DNA of 23,978 nt from Amoebophrya sp. AT5.2 (taxonomy: Eukaryota; Sar; Dinophyceae; Syndiniales; Amoebophryaceae). The notes under the pieces were generated by a model. It was not told the DNA's origin. It saw nothing but the letters and a program-made list of their open reading frames with translations, and searched no databases. Of this stretch, positions 1 to 9,600 are shown in pieces. The position numbers and the translations under genes were made by a program. The stretch spans positions 1 through 23,978 of the forward strand of contig RXOD01004331.1 of the NCBI GenBank assembly GCA_005223375.1, read 5' to 3'. How positions within the stretch are numbered: the stretch's first letter is position 1; each line of letters begins with the position of its first letter.

Positions 1-3000
1 TTGATCCTCCCCTTAACATCTCCTCGAGCAAGCTGTCGAGCTTCGCTAAATGCGCCTTCTCCGGGTAATAGGTTTCGTCGTCCCCTATCACCGTGGGAAA
101 AGTCGCTACCACCCCGCCACCACGGAGGGAAATCGGAGCGGAATGCCACAAGACAGAGCCCGTCGGCTGCTTTTCTTGCGTAGGTGCAGCCCGTGCCGGC
201 GCGGCAGCTCCTGGCGCCGGATGCTTCAGCTCCGCCGGCGTTCCGGTTGTTGTACTACTAGCAGCTCCACCAGCAGCGCCCGCGGGCGTCGAGCTTGTGG
301 TCGGAGGATTTGGATTGCGATTGCCAGCTTGTTTACTACTTTCCGCTGTCGCAGCAGCTGGTACGGAGACGACCGCAGCTGCGTTCATTGTTCCACCTGC
401 AGCACGTGCCCCTGCGGCTGCGACGCCCGCTACTGCACCAGATGAAGCGGCCCCCAGTGCGAGGGCTGACGGTGGCGGCTTGAACTTCTGGTAGAAGATG
501 TCCGGGTCGGTGCGGCTCTGGCCCAGAAAAGCCGTCCACGCAAGCGCGGAGAAGGCGTAGTGTCCGAAGCCGTAAATGACAAAATCGTACGCCACATCCA
601 AGCAGGGGAAGTGTCTCATAATCCACCGAACGTGTTGCCACCGCGCCATCCAAAGGATTGAGCACGTCTGGCGCAGGTGCCACCGGAGACTGTCGCTGTC
701 GCGCATGTCGTTGTCAAACCGCTGCTTCTCTTCGTTCACTTGCTTCTGACGTTGTCTCTCTTCCTGCACGCGCTGCTTCTGCAGCGCCTGCTGGCTCTTG
801 CCGCTGGTCCCGGGGCCAGCGGCAGTGGTTGGGTTTTGGACCGGAAGAAGCATCCGGTCACTCGCAAGCCTGGGCCGCTCCAAAAAGGGATGCTGGAAGA
901 ACGTCACCAAAGGAAGCCGGTCGATACGCGGAGATGAAGATGAAGCAGCTGCCGTCCCAAGTGGTGGCTGCGCCTCCGGCCCTGCTTCCGGCGGCTGGCT
1001 CGAGGACGGAACGACGGACGCAGCGAGATGTTGACCCCCCGCTTCTCCTGCAGTGGGTGGGGGCAGCGCATCCTGTGTGTTCTGAGAAGCGCCCCCGCCG
1101 GCGACGGCATGGAACCGCGCGCGCGTCCACTCGGGATGCAGAAAGAGAGCCCGCCCGTTGTCTTTGCAGCAAGGCAACAACTCCCTCTCCAATTCTTGTG
1201 TCACATTTGGGGGCGGGTGCGGGAACACGTTGCGCAGGTTTTCGAAGGTCACCCCAAATTTTGTCAGCAGCTGCCTAGAGATGAAACCGATCATGTGCAG
1301 GCAGCTCTCCGGGTAGAAGCGCCGGGGAAAGAATTTACTGGAGAACGATTGCCCCGTCGCCGGGCACGCTGTTTCGTGGCCCGCCGATGTTCTCTGGTCT
1401 CTGTCTCTACTTGGAAGGTTCGCGCGGTGGTAGGGAAAGTACGTATTGGGCAGCGCAGCTGTGCTTGGAATCAGCTCGTGCTGGCGGGGGTTGTTCTCCA
1501 TCTTGTCTTTTAGTTCAGACCCCGAGATCAGCAGTCCCTCTTTATCCTCTTCGTCCCCGGCCCGCAGGCCTCCGACCACTGCGCGCCACAGCTTCTTGCC
1601 ATCCGCTCCGTAGGGTTCGAACTGACGACAGTGATGCTCCTCGTCTACCCGCGCCACGTGCCCTAATTGGAACTTCGAACCGCAAAAAACCGGCGACACT
1701 TCCGTTTGCACTAGCATGGAGAGAAGCACCTGCTGGTGCTGGTCCGACAGGAGTACTTTTTTCCCTGCACCAGACGACTGCTCTTCGTCGTGCTGTTGGA
1801 CCAAGTTCTTGTACGGGAAAGCGTGGCTGTCCAGCAACGCCTTCGAGTTCGGCTTCTTCGTCCCGCTGTCGACTTTGTCTTCACGGTCGGCCCCTGTCCC
1901 CTGCTTCTGGCTCTTGACGTACCCAGCAAGCTGCCGCAACGCGGAATCCACGTCGTTGACAATCATCGGCCGCAGGAGTTCCTCAAAGAAACTGCCGCAG
2001 CTGATTGCTTCTTCATCAAGTTCTTCTTCCAGTTCCACCGCACCTGCTCCTACTCCTTCGCTCGTCGCTACTTCGACTTTCCCCGTCGTGGTGTCAGGCG
2101 CCTTGATGCTGTCAGTCGCGGTGTCGCCAGGGTGCGGAGAACTTTTTGTTCCAGCAGCTGCTCCTGCCACTACTGCTCGCGCGTTCCCCTCCCTGTCCCG
2201 CACGATTTCGACGTCCCCTCCTTCTCCCGCCCGGCGCGGTGCCCGGTAGTGGCCGAAGAAGTGCGCGAGCGCGTAGAAGTCTGGGAACCTGCTGAGCCCC
2301 AGCTCGACCGCCATTCGAGGCGAGCTGGTCGAGATGTGGTTCAGGAACTGCTGCCCCTCGGTGAGCGCCAGTAGGAAGAAGCTCACCGTACCGCCCGAAT
2401 CGTACAAAAGGTTGATGCCCGTTGCCCGCTTGTGCTTCACAGCTTCAGCGAGAAGGTAGGGCACCACCTCGCCAAAGAATTCCCAGTTGCGGAACGCGTA
2501 GTGCAACGGGTTCCGGTCGAATGCGAACCCGCCCCCGTGCGTCTCGGGGCCTCCAACCCCGCCGCATTGGGAGCGCACCCACTCCGTGTCGTACACGTCT
2601 AGCCGAGCCTGGTACTTCTCCCGCAACAGCCTAACCACCTGCAGCGGCGCGTGGTAGCAGGCGAAAAAAAACGGCGTTTGCCCGCGCGCGTCCACAAGGT
2701 TCACGTCGACGGAAAACTTCGAAACGTACCAATCGACCAGCGCCGCAGCGAACTTCGACCGCACAAGGCAATGCCAGCGCACAAAGCTGCTGAGCACGTC
2801 CGCGTGTGTACGCGTTTTCGCTGCACTTGTGGCGCCCGGGGGGGGCGAGGCGGCGAACTCTTCCAGTGCGGCTTTCTCCCTGCTTAAGTCGTAGGCGTCG
2901 GAAGGGAACGCCTCCGCAGCCTCCAGAAGCCGGGCGAGCCGCACCTGCGGTGTGGGAGATCTGCCCGGCGGCGGGGCCTGCACTCTTGCCGAAGCAGCGG

Positions 3001-3061
3001 GCGCTCCACCACTTGCTGCAGACGATGCAGCGACGGGCACTGCCGCGGTTTCCGGTGCCAT
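1..3061 (-). CDS. Ankyrin-like repeat protein, large single-exon frame, 3' end off the left edge
   Basis: One minus-strand frame stays open for 1020 codons, from the ATG at 3061 to the window edge. An in-frame TAG lies 12 nt upstream of that ATG, which supports the start. The first ~75 residues are rich in Ala and Pro. Residues ~118-157 contain DARGQTPFFFACY followed by a helix pair, and ~180-208 contain NPLHYAFRNW; both resemble ankyrin repeats (TPL-xx-A and helix-turn-helix pattern). An acidic linker (ELEEELDEEA) follows in the middle. Residues ~755-784 are Gln/Glu/Arg-rich and probably helical. Residues ~790-845 are unusually rich in Trp and aromatics (RWHLRQTCSILWMARW, then a hydrophobic stretch) and could be a buried core or membrane-associated. 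The tail from ~860 on is Ala/Ser/Thr/Pro low complexity. No enzymatic motif is visible, and the ankyrin call rests on pattern only. The lack of introns contrasts with its neighbours. Confidence 0.75.
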   Translation of the reverse strand, partial: MAPETAAVPVAASSAASGGAPAASARVQAPPPGRSPTPQVRLARLLEAAEAFPSDAYDLSREKAALEEFAASPPPGATSAAKTRTHADVLSSFVRWHCLVRSKFAAALVDWYVSKFSVDVNLVDARGQTPFFFACYHAPLQVVRLLREKYQARLDVYDTEWVRSQCGGVGGPETHGGGFAFDRNPLHYAFRNWEFFGEVVPYLLAEAVKHKRATGINLLYDSGGTVSFFLLALTEGQQFLNHISTSSPRMAVELGLSRFPDFYALAHFFGHYRAPRRAGEGGDVEIVRDREGNARAVVAGAAAGTKSSPHPGDTATDSIKAPDTTTGKVEVATSEGVGAGAVELEEELDEEAISCGSFFEELLRPMIVNDVDSALRQLAGYVKSQKQGTGADREDKVDSGTKKPNSKALLDSHAFPYKNLVQQHDEEQSSGAGKKVLLSDQHQQVLLSMLVQTEVSPVFCGSKFQLGHVARVDEEHHCRQFEPYGADGKKLWRAVVGGLRAGDEEDKEGLLISGSELKDKMENNPRQHELIPSTAALPNTYFPYHRANLPSRDRDQRTSAGHETACPATGQSFSSKFFPRRFYPESCLHMIGFISRQLLTKFGVTFENLRNVFPHPPPNVTQELERELLPCCKDNGRALFLHPEWTRARFHAVAGGGASQNTQDALPPPTAGEAGGQHLAASVVPSSSQPPEAGPEAQPPLGTAAASSSSPRIDRLPLVTFFQHPFLERPRLASDRMLLPVQNPTTAAGPGTSGKSQQALQKQRVQEERQRQKQVNEEKQRFDNDMRDSDSLRWHLRQTCSILWMARWQHVRWIMRHFPCLDVAYDFVIYGFGHYAFSALAWTAFLGQSRTDPDIFYQKFKPPPSALALGAASSGAVAGVAAAGARAAGGTMNAAAVVSVPAAATAESSKQAGNRNPNPPTTSSTPAGAAGGAASSTTTGTPAELKHPAPGAAAPARAAPTQEKQPTGSVLWHSAPISLRGGGVVATFPTVIGDDETYYPEKAHLAKLDSLLEEMLRGGS

Positions 3062-4268
3062 CGCGACCGCCTAGTTCTTGGACCGATCGGACCGACGGTA
3101 CGAAGACCAGGAAAGTGTAGAAGTTGAAGATGAAGCAAGTTGTACAACCTCCACTACGTTGAAGACGGTAGTTGTACTAGAAATAGCTCAAGAAAAGTAT
3201 ATACCGGAAAAAACAGCACGCCCGAACACGACCATATTTCCGTTCACCATGCATGACCACCTGCTCATCCTGAAATAATTGTTGAAGTAGCAGGGTAGCT
3301 GCAAACTCAAAGACAGCGAGAGATATGTTGTACAGACTGACTGGTGGAACGAGATGTTTGATTCGTTAACACTTAACACAGACCTCGAGCACTTTCGTGA
3401 CGCATGGGATGAGATCTCCAGAAAGACAGGAGCAAGGTACAGGATCTGATAGAAGAGCAGGAGCCACGACGAGGATGATCGGGGACGTCCACCATGTATC
3501 TTTGATCAATGAATTTGGTTTTCGTCACGCTGAGAAACTACGTGAGAATTAGCAGCAGCACTTTTTCTTATTGCTCTTTCTGAAACTGAACATCAGACTC
3601 TGCAATTTTCGATTCGCGCGAACGTAGAAGAAGACGAGCGGAACAAACGTCAATTTGATCAAGCACTTCATGGATATGGGATTTATCGCATCTGAATGTC
3701 GGAGGGCGGTTCGCCTTTGCGCTATTTGTTGCCACGAAAATTAGTTTGCGCGCCTCCGCGTGCGCATTCATCTCATTCCCTCAATTGTAGCGTGTTTGGT
3801 GTGCACGAGGACAACCGATGAATCTAGAGCGCGAACCTAGTTTGCAAAAACAAAAAGAAAAGGGAAAACTAAACAGTAAAAAAAAACATCCATGGCATGT
3901 GTGATCTCGTATGAATCGCATAAGTATTGTCTCTCTGTGCAAACGGGGCAGCCGTATCCGGTCGTCCAGAAGCAACACAGTTCCTTCGGCCCATCGTTTT
4001 CCAGTCGCAGTCCTCCTTGACGCCGCGACATCGAGAACGAAGAGAGCCAGCTTCTACACAAAAACAAACACCACGTCACGACGCCTACCCATGGATTACC
4101 AGCTTGTCGAAGCTGCATCACAATATCGGATGTAGATCGCTCGCTCCCACCGCGCCCACGGTAGTACATCTCACACTAACCACCGGAGCGTCGGAACCAA
4201 AAACACCAGTCACAACTGCAGTACAACTTCTTTCCCGGCCACCTGCAGCACCATGTCTTCGGCCAATC
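3062..4268. other. Intergenic stretch without a supported gene
   Basis: About 1.2 kb lies between the ankyrin-like start and the stop of the small membrane-protein gene. It is richer in A and T than the flanking exons and has frequent stops in all frames. Short minus-strand frames (for example 3771-3568) have no recognisable domain and no flanking splice signals that join them to a neighbour. It should contain the 5' UTR and promoter of the ankyrin-like gene and the 3' UTR of the next gene. No TATA box, tRNA or repeat stands out. Confidence 0.5.
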
Positions 4269-5600
4269 TTAGATGGTTCCGCTTCCGCCCGCGCCCCCGC
4301 CTCCTCCTACGCTGGCTGGTTTGGTCATCTGCTTGTCCGGAATGACTTTCGCGGCGTCCAGGATTGCCCACGTGCCGCCGATCACGAGCAACAAGACGAG
4401 CATAACCACCACCACCACCTTGAACCTCCACCCCTCCTGCGCGAGCGGCGGCTTCCACCCGTCCTTACCGTCATCGCTGTCCACGTAGTCCATGAACTCT
4501 TGCCTCTCCGCGTCGTCTATGTCGGAACTAGCGGACTTCATCTCCACCGCGACTGAAATGAAATAAGCGACCGATTGGTTATGGTTGGGGGAGTGTTGTA
4601 TCTTTTGGGTAGTTCTGAAGCTTGTGTTCTGCTAGAGGCGGAGCCACGCAACGTAAGTAGGCAACCGCGGCTCGGCTTTCGCACAAACGCGGTTCCTCAG
4701 CTGTGGGTCCTTGATTCGTTCCGAAAAAACTACTTGTTGTTGAAAAAATAAACGGTTGGAATAATGGCGTGTGAGAATCTGTCTGATTTAACAATAATGA
4801 AAGCGGGTAGATGGGCAGAGGTTGACTGGTGCTTCCGCGTCGAAGTAGCTCGCGTAGAAGTAGCTGCGAATCATGTACAGAAAGTGGTGATCAGTTGGCG
4901 AGCTGCACGTATTGGTCCTGTCGCGTCGCGGGTGAAGGCTTGAGGCTGGCGGCAGCTTCAAGGAGAACGTTTACTATCTCTGGACTGACTAATAGTGAAT
5001 CTATACCCACTACTGCCACCTGGCGTCCATGCTTCTTGGCCAAGAATGCTCAAACCCGCGCCAACGGGATTAAGAGCTGCATGGTGCTCGCCTCGACTGA
5101 TTCTGGCGTACTGTACTGGGACCAGGGGTGTCGACTCACCCCAGCACAGGAATCAGAAGAGCGTGGGACTAATTAACATAAAGAAAAAACGGACTAAGAG
5201 ACACTCGGGTAGAATGAAGCGACGCAGCGAAGACGAAATCGAACCGAAAAGGGGAACAGGACCGACATCGAATCGACAGCAGCAGGAGCGCGACGAGAGA
5301 CCGACAAGAGCAGCGCAAGAATTGATTTTGATTTTGATTTTGTTGAAAAAATAAAATATCCATCGTCTAGGAGTGCGGATACAAGTACAAAAGACAGAAT
5401 CAATATCAAATGGCGATACCTCCGCTCAAGTCCGTCACGTCCTTCGTGCCATAGTACAGCATGGAGTAGTGGCGCAGCACCCCGACCAGAATGCTGTTGG
5501 CGCGGGTCATCAAGTGCGTCTCCTCCGGGTTGGCGCCCTTCATTGGCTCGCCGCACATGGCGCAGTCCTCCTTATGCGCACGGCTCCGCATGTCTGACAT
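4269..5600 (-). CDS. Small Cys-pair protein with one C-terminal membrane span (two-exon model)
   Basis: I model two exons, 5600-5420 and 4552-4269, giving about 154 aa. Exon 1 starts MSDMRSR and carries CAMCGEPMKG, a CxxC pair that could bind metal or form a disulfide; the next helix has SILVGVLRHYSMLYYGTKD. It ends at a donor G|GTATCG matching the other donors of this window. Exon 2 follows the acceptor CATTTCAG in matching phase. It gives an acidic segment (DIDDAERQEFMDYVDSDDGK), then a ~20-residue hydrophobic span (VVVVVMLVLLLVIGG), and a Gly-rich tail ending at TAA. The span so near the C-terminus suggests a tail-anchored or single-pass protein. The alternative is two separate genes: a 64-aa frame stopping at 5406, and a 90-aa frame starting at ATG 4541. 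The 867-nt intron is much longer than the others, so a further exon may be hidden. I do not recognise the family. Confidence 0.5.
5321..5345. repeat. Short TTTTGA hexamer repeat
   Basis: Three tandem TTTTGA-type units lie inside the putative intron of the small membrane-protein gene. This is simple-sequence DNA with no evident function. Confidence 0.8.
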
Positions 5601-6643
5601 TTTGACCTTGTCAGTTGTCCAATGTGCTCAGAAGCAAACGCTAAAAATGCAGTCGTAGAGGTTGCGAATTAGCCTGCGTTGTTGTGAGGTCATTGGCTTA
5701 GTTACTTTCTAAAACAAAGGCGGCCCCCGTCTGAAAAACAAACTTTGAGCCTGAGTGAGGGATACTCAGTGCCGGCTCGGAGTCGGAAATCGGATCGAGT
5801 AAATGAAGGGCCACGGTACAAAATATTTATTGCATCCTGTGCCGAGACGTTGAAATAGAATCAATGCATGAAACAAAACTATGCGAGTGCGACGAATAGA
5901 CGCTGGACTACTGATGTAGATCTAGATGTTGAACGAAAATCCACGGGCATTAAGATGGACACGCACGACACGGACGCAAGAACGACGAAGAGAACAACGT
6001 GCCAGAAAGCGTACGAAACCGAAATTCTTGCAAGCACCGACGGAATGGCAAACCACGTTCTTGACGTCATCGATTAACCGAAAGCACGCACACGAGGAAT
6101 CTGTGCCGCGATAAAGGACGCACGGTGCACGGAAATCCGAATATGTGAGAGAGAAAGAGACAGAGTGGGGCTGCAATGCCCTTGGGCGCACGGAAGGTCG
6201 AACCGAAACTTGTGTCGGAGTTTTCATGAGATGTCCTACACCTGCTACTTCAACACGACCAACCGAAACTTAGCGAGCGGCCTGAATCCGAACCCGAAGT
6301 CGTAGCACGATAGAAGATCCAACCGTGACCGCACATGTATACCGAAAGTCTGCACGTGAAGCGACGACAGAACCGAAACTGAAGCTTCCCGCCTCGTCCT
6401 CTACTTTATTCAGCGGTTCCTCTTTGTCACAGCCGGAAACGGTGACGAGAGAATTGGCAGTAGTTATACGTTCATCATCATCCACTCCTGCGTTCTGCAC
6501 GCTCTAAGTATCGCTATCGCAGCCAGTCAGTGCTCGTCTTTTCATGCCACTCTTGAAAGTTCGGTAAAACAAAGAGTTCCACTCCGATTTACAACGGTGG
6601 CGGTGCGGCTCTGGCACTGGTCTACCCAGTTTCGTGGCCGCGT
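5601..6643. other. Intergenic stretch with scattered AACCGAAA words
   Basis: About 1 kb lies between the EH-protein stop and the start of the small membrane-protein gene. No frame here has coding character; the longest minus-strand frame (6227-5922) is compositionally odd and lacks a domain. The notable content is the cluster of AACCGAAA words listed separately. The stretch should include the 3' UTR of the EH gene and the 5' UTR and promoter of the next gene. Confidence 0.5.
6017..6380. repeat. Cluster of AACCGAAA(CT) words
   Basis: AACCGAAA starts at 6017, 6076, 6201, 6261 and 6371 on the plus strand. The last three copies extend to AACCGAAACT. A related ACCGAAAGT starts at 6341. Two pairs are spaced 59 and 60 nt apart. 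The cluster lies in the gap just downstream of the EH-protein stop. It could be degenerate tandem repeats or binding sites. Confidence 0.6.
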
Positions 6644-9600
6644 TCAGACCCCTTCCCGATCGAAGGCTCTTGGCAGCACTGACCGTGTCTTCGGCTTCTC
6701 TCCGAGGGCACCAGAGGATCCCGCCGCAGCGCTTCCCGTTTCGTCGCCGGCCGCCACGAGCAGCCCCGACCACGAGTGCCCCCCCATTCGTCCAAGCTCC
6801 TCAGTGTCCTCTGCCCGCTTCTTCGCCTCCGCCGGCGTTTCCCCGCCGCCATTGTTCTCCGCAAAGGAAGTGTGTCCAGCCGGCACCCCTCCGCCCCCGG
6901 CTCCGAAGCCACGTCCCATTCCAGCGACCCCGCTCCCCCCCGCGCCCCCTTCCGCGCTGAAGAACTTGCCGGACGGAACGCCCAGGTTCGGTAGGCTGGT
7001 GAGGATACTCGCCGCACCGCTTCCCTCCGCCTGCTGCAGCGCCAAATTGGTGTTCACCACACTGATCTTCCGCTGCAGTCCGTCCAGACTCGTCTTCAGC
7101 GTGCTGTTCTCCCGCTCCTCCTGCTTCAGGTGTTCCTTCTCCGCCTGGGTGGCCTTCTCCAGCTCGCGGCGCTGCCGCTCGAGCTGCTGCAAATGCAGGT
7201 CTGCCTGGTGAAACTGCTTTTCGAGCAGGCTGTTCGCCTCCTTCACGTTTTCCACGTGCGCGCACTGCTTGCGGATCGCGTCCTCCAAGTATCCCGTTTC
7301 CTCGGCGAAGTAGCCCTGCAAAAACATGATTTTTTTCACATACTATGGCTTCTAGGTATCTTTTTTAAATGTAGGAGCAAGAGCAACGAAGTGTCGCCGA
7401 GTTGTACGAAGAAATGCCTCAACATCAACTACGTAAGATTACAGCTAGCTTCAGGTTCGCCTTGGACCTAGTACCTCCGAGTTAGTTTGGAAGCGACGAG
7501 TGTAGTTCATCCACCGTCAAAAAGCAGGAGATGGACGCAGAATGAATAGGAATTACGTTTATGATAATTTTAGCTCCAGCCTACAACAATCGATGAGTCC
7601 AAGAAGAAAAACCTTCCTCATCCTCGCATCTACAACTGTTTTCTTTTGTACCTTCTTGCTGTTGCTTGATGCCGAGAAGGCCGCGACCGTGGTCGCTCTT
7701 CTTTCGCTCGTCAGCGTTTTGAGCCGCTGCTGAAGGTACTCCTTTTGTTTTTCGCGCTCCAGCACTTGTTCGGCGCGGCGGTCCTGCTCCCGCTGCGCCG
7801 CGCGGAGTTCGCGCTCCATGTTCTCAAATTTGTCGTTCAGCGTCTTCAACTGCTCCTCGAGCGCATCGACTTCTTGCTGCGTCCGCTTCGCCAGTCGCTT
7901 GTCTGCTTCCGCGATATCCTCAAGGTAGGTGGAGGATATGGCCTTGGGTTCCGGCCCCGTGCCAAAACGGGGCAGCCGGTCCCGGGTCGTCGGTGCGCTC
8001 GCCGCCGCCGCCATGCTTGTTTCGAGGCCGCGCGAAGACAGCTGCGAAGAGCCTCCGAGTGCATGGGGCGGGTGAAGACTTCCTGCTGCCGTCTGCGGCT
8101 GGCCTGCGCCAGTTCCGGCCGCAGCGCTTTTCAGGGCGCTCGCCGCTGCGTAGCGCGCTGTCGACGAGCTCGAAGGCTCCGCGCCGCCGGACAAAGACGG
8201 CGGCTGTAGCTGCCCCAGAGCGGTTATGCTCGCACTCAAAAGCTTCGACGGTGCACTGGTGGCCGTAGTGCCAGCAGTGGCGGCGGCAGGGGCTCCTGCT
8301 CCGCTGCCATGATCCGCAGTAGTGGCAAACCCCGGTGGCACCGTCGCTCCCCAGAGGCTCTGCGCTTGGAGGTAGCTCACCTCCGGGCTTCTGGCAATCA
8401 GCGACTCGAGTTGAGGCGTTGCGGACGGACTGGACGCAGCGGTGGCATTAGCGGGCTCCGACACCTGATGCACCGCCACGGACGACGGCGTCAGCTCGCC
8501 GGCCAAAGCGTCCTCCAGGGTCTCGCTCCGCAACTGCTCCACGTGACCCGGCAACGCGTTCTCAACGCTCGGCAGGTTCGCGATGTCCTCCGGCCGAAAG
8601 TCGCCGCGCTTGCACCGCGTAATCAAATGCATGGCAATCAAAAACTCCGGAAAACTCAGCCTGGGAGCAGGAAGAAGCATTAATGGATTCGCACTGAAAA
8701 CCACGAGGACGGGAACGACTTGAAATTGAATTTGAAATCGCTGCAGTTACAACATGTCTTGATTATCATGTACAGTACATCGGCCAAGACGCACAACCTG
8801 CAGAGCACCTGCCGTCATTGTCCTCGTCTGCGAGCTGCCAGCAGAGGGCGAGGAATTCGTTTGGCAGTCGTGATCGCTGCATCAGCAGTTTTGCTTCGTC
8901 CCCCTCGACGAAGCCGTCGCCGTTTTCATCCGTCTTCACGAAGATGCTCGCGTACTTCTTTTTCTCCTTCTTACTGAGCGGTTCGCAGTAAAACGCACCG
9001 GGGCTGGTAGCCTGCGCCGTGGGAGCGCCGGCGCCGGGTCCTCTCATGCCCAGAACAAACTCCGGGTCGAACAGCGGCAACGATGGCGGTTCCACGAACT
9101 CCATCCCGGGACCCGGCTGCGGTTAATTTTGCGCTTAATTTTCACCACGTTCAGGTGCAGCCACGACGCTACGGCTACCACGACATTCTATTTCTAAGGG
9201 GACTACTACTAAAAATAGGTTGGTACCATGCCGTTGTCCGCGGCTTGCGCGTGCGCGATCAGCCTCAGCAAAATGAAGAACTGCACGCGGTTTAGCCTCC
9301 CGCTGCCCTCTTCGTCCGCGATAGACCAGAGTTCGTGCAGGATCGCGCGCGGCACCGAGCTCGACTCCAGGAATTCGCTGGTCTTCTTCGTACCCACCAC
9401 TTCGCCAGCTTCCGGGTCCAGCGACTCGAATATTTTCTGGTACAGAATCTGCTCGGTGACGTTGAAACTCATGTTGTGCTGCGCACGCGCGAGGTAGCCC
9501 TGCCGCTCCTCCCGCCTGGCCGAGCTCTCGATCAGTTTCAGGGGATCGATAGACGTCCCGAACACCTGGAGGCTCTCGTCGATAGCACCGCCGATCACGG

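Noticed and set aside
1028..2374. Several long plus-strand frames over the ankyrin-like gene
   Set aside because: They mirror a continuous 1020-codon minus-strand frame with ankyrin-like motifs; they are G+C-driven shadows.
3568..3771. 67-codon minus-strand frame in the gap upstream of the ankyrin-like gene
   Set aside because: No domain, and no phase-consistent join to a neighbouring exon was found.
4829..5176. 115-codon plus-strand frame
   Set aside because: It lies within the putative intron of the small membrane-protein gene and has no recognisable domain or flanking signals.
5922..6227. 101-codon minus-strand frame
   Set aside because: Composition is low in helix formers and irregular, no motif is present, and it overlaps the AACCGAAA word cluster.
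6504..6643. Continuation of the EH gene past its stop by using a GTCAGT donor at about 6682
   Set aside because: The plain reading ends at a TGA with coherent sequence before it; the alternative gives a short basic tail with no family support.
9155..9195. Second possible spliced-leader-like segment (GTAGCC context) in EH intron 4
   Set aside because: Only the GTAGCC core matches; the remaining bases differ from the leader.
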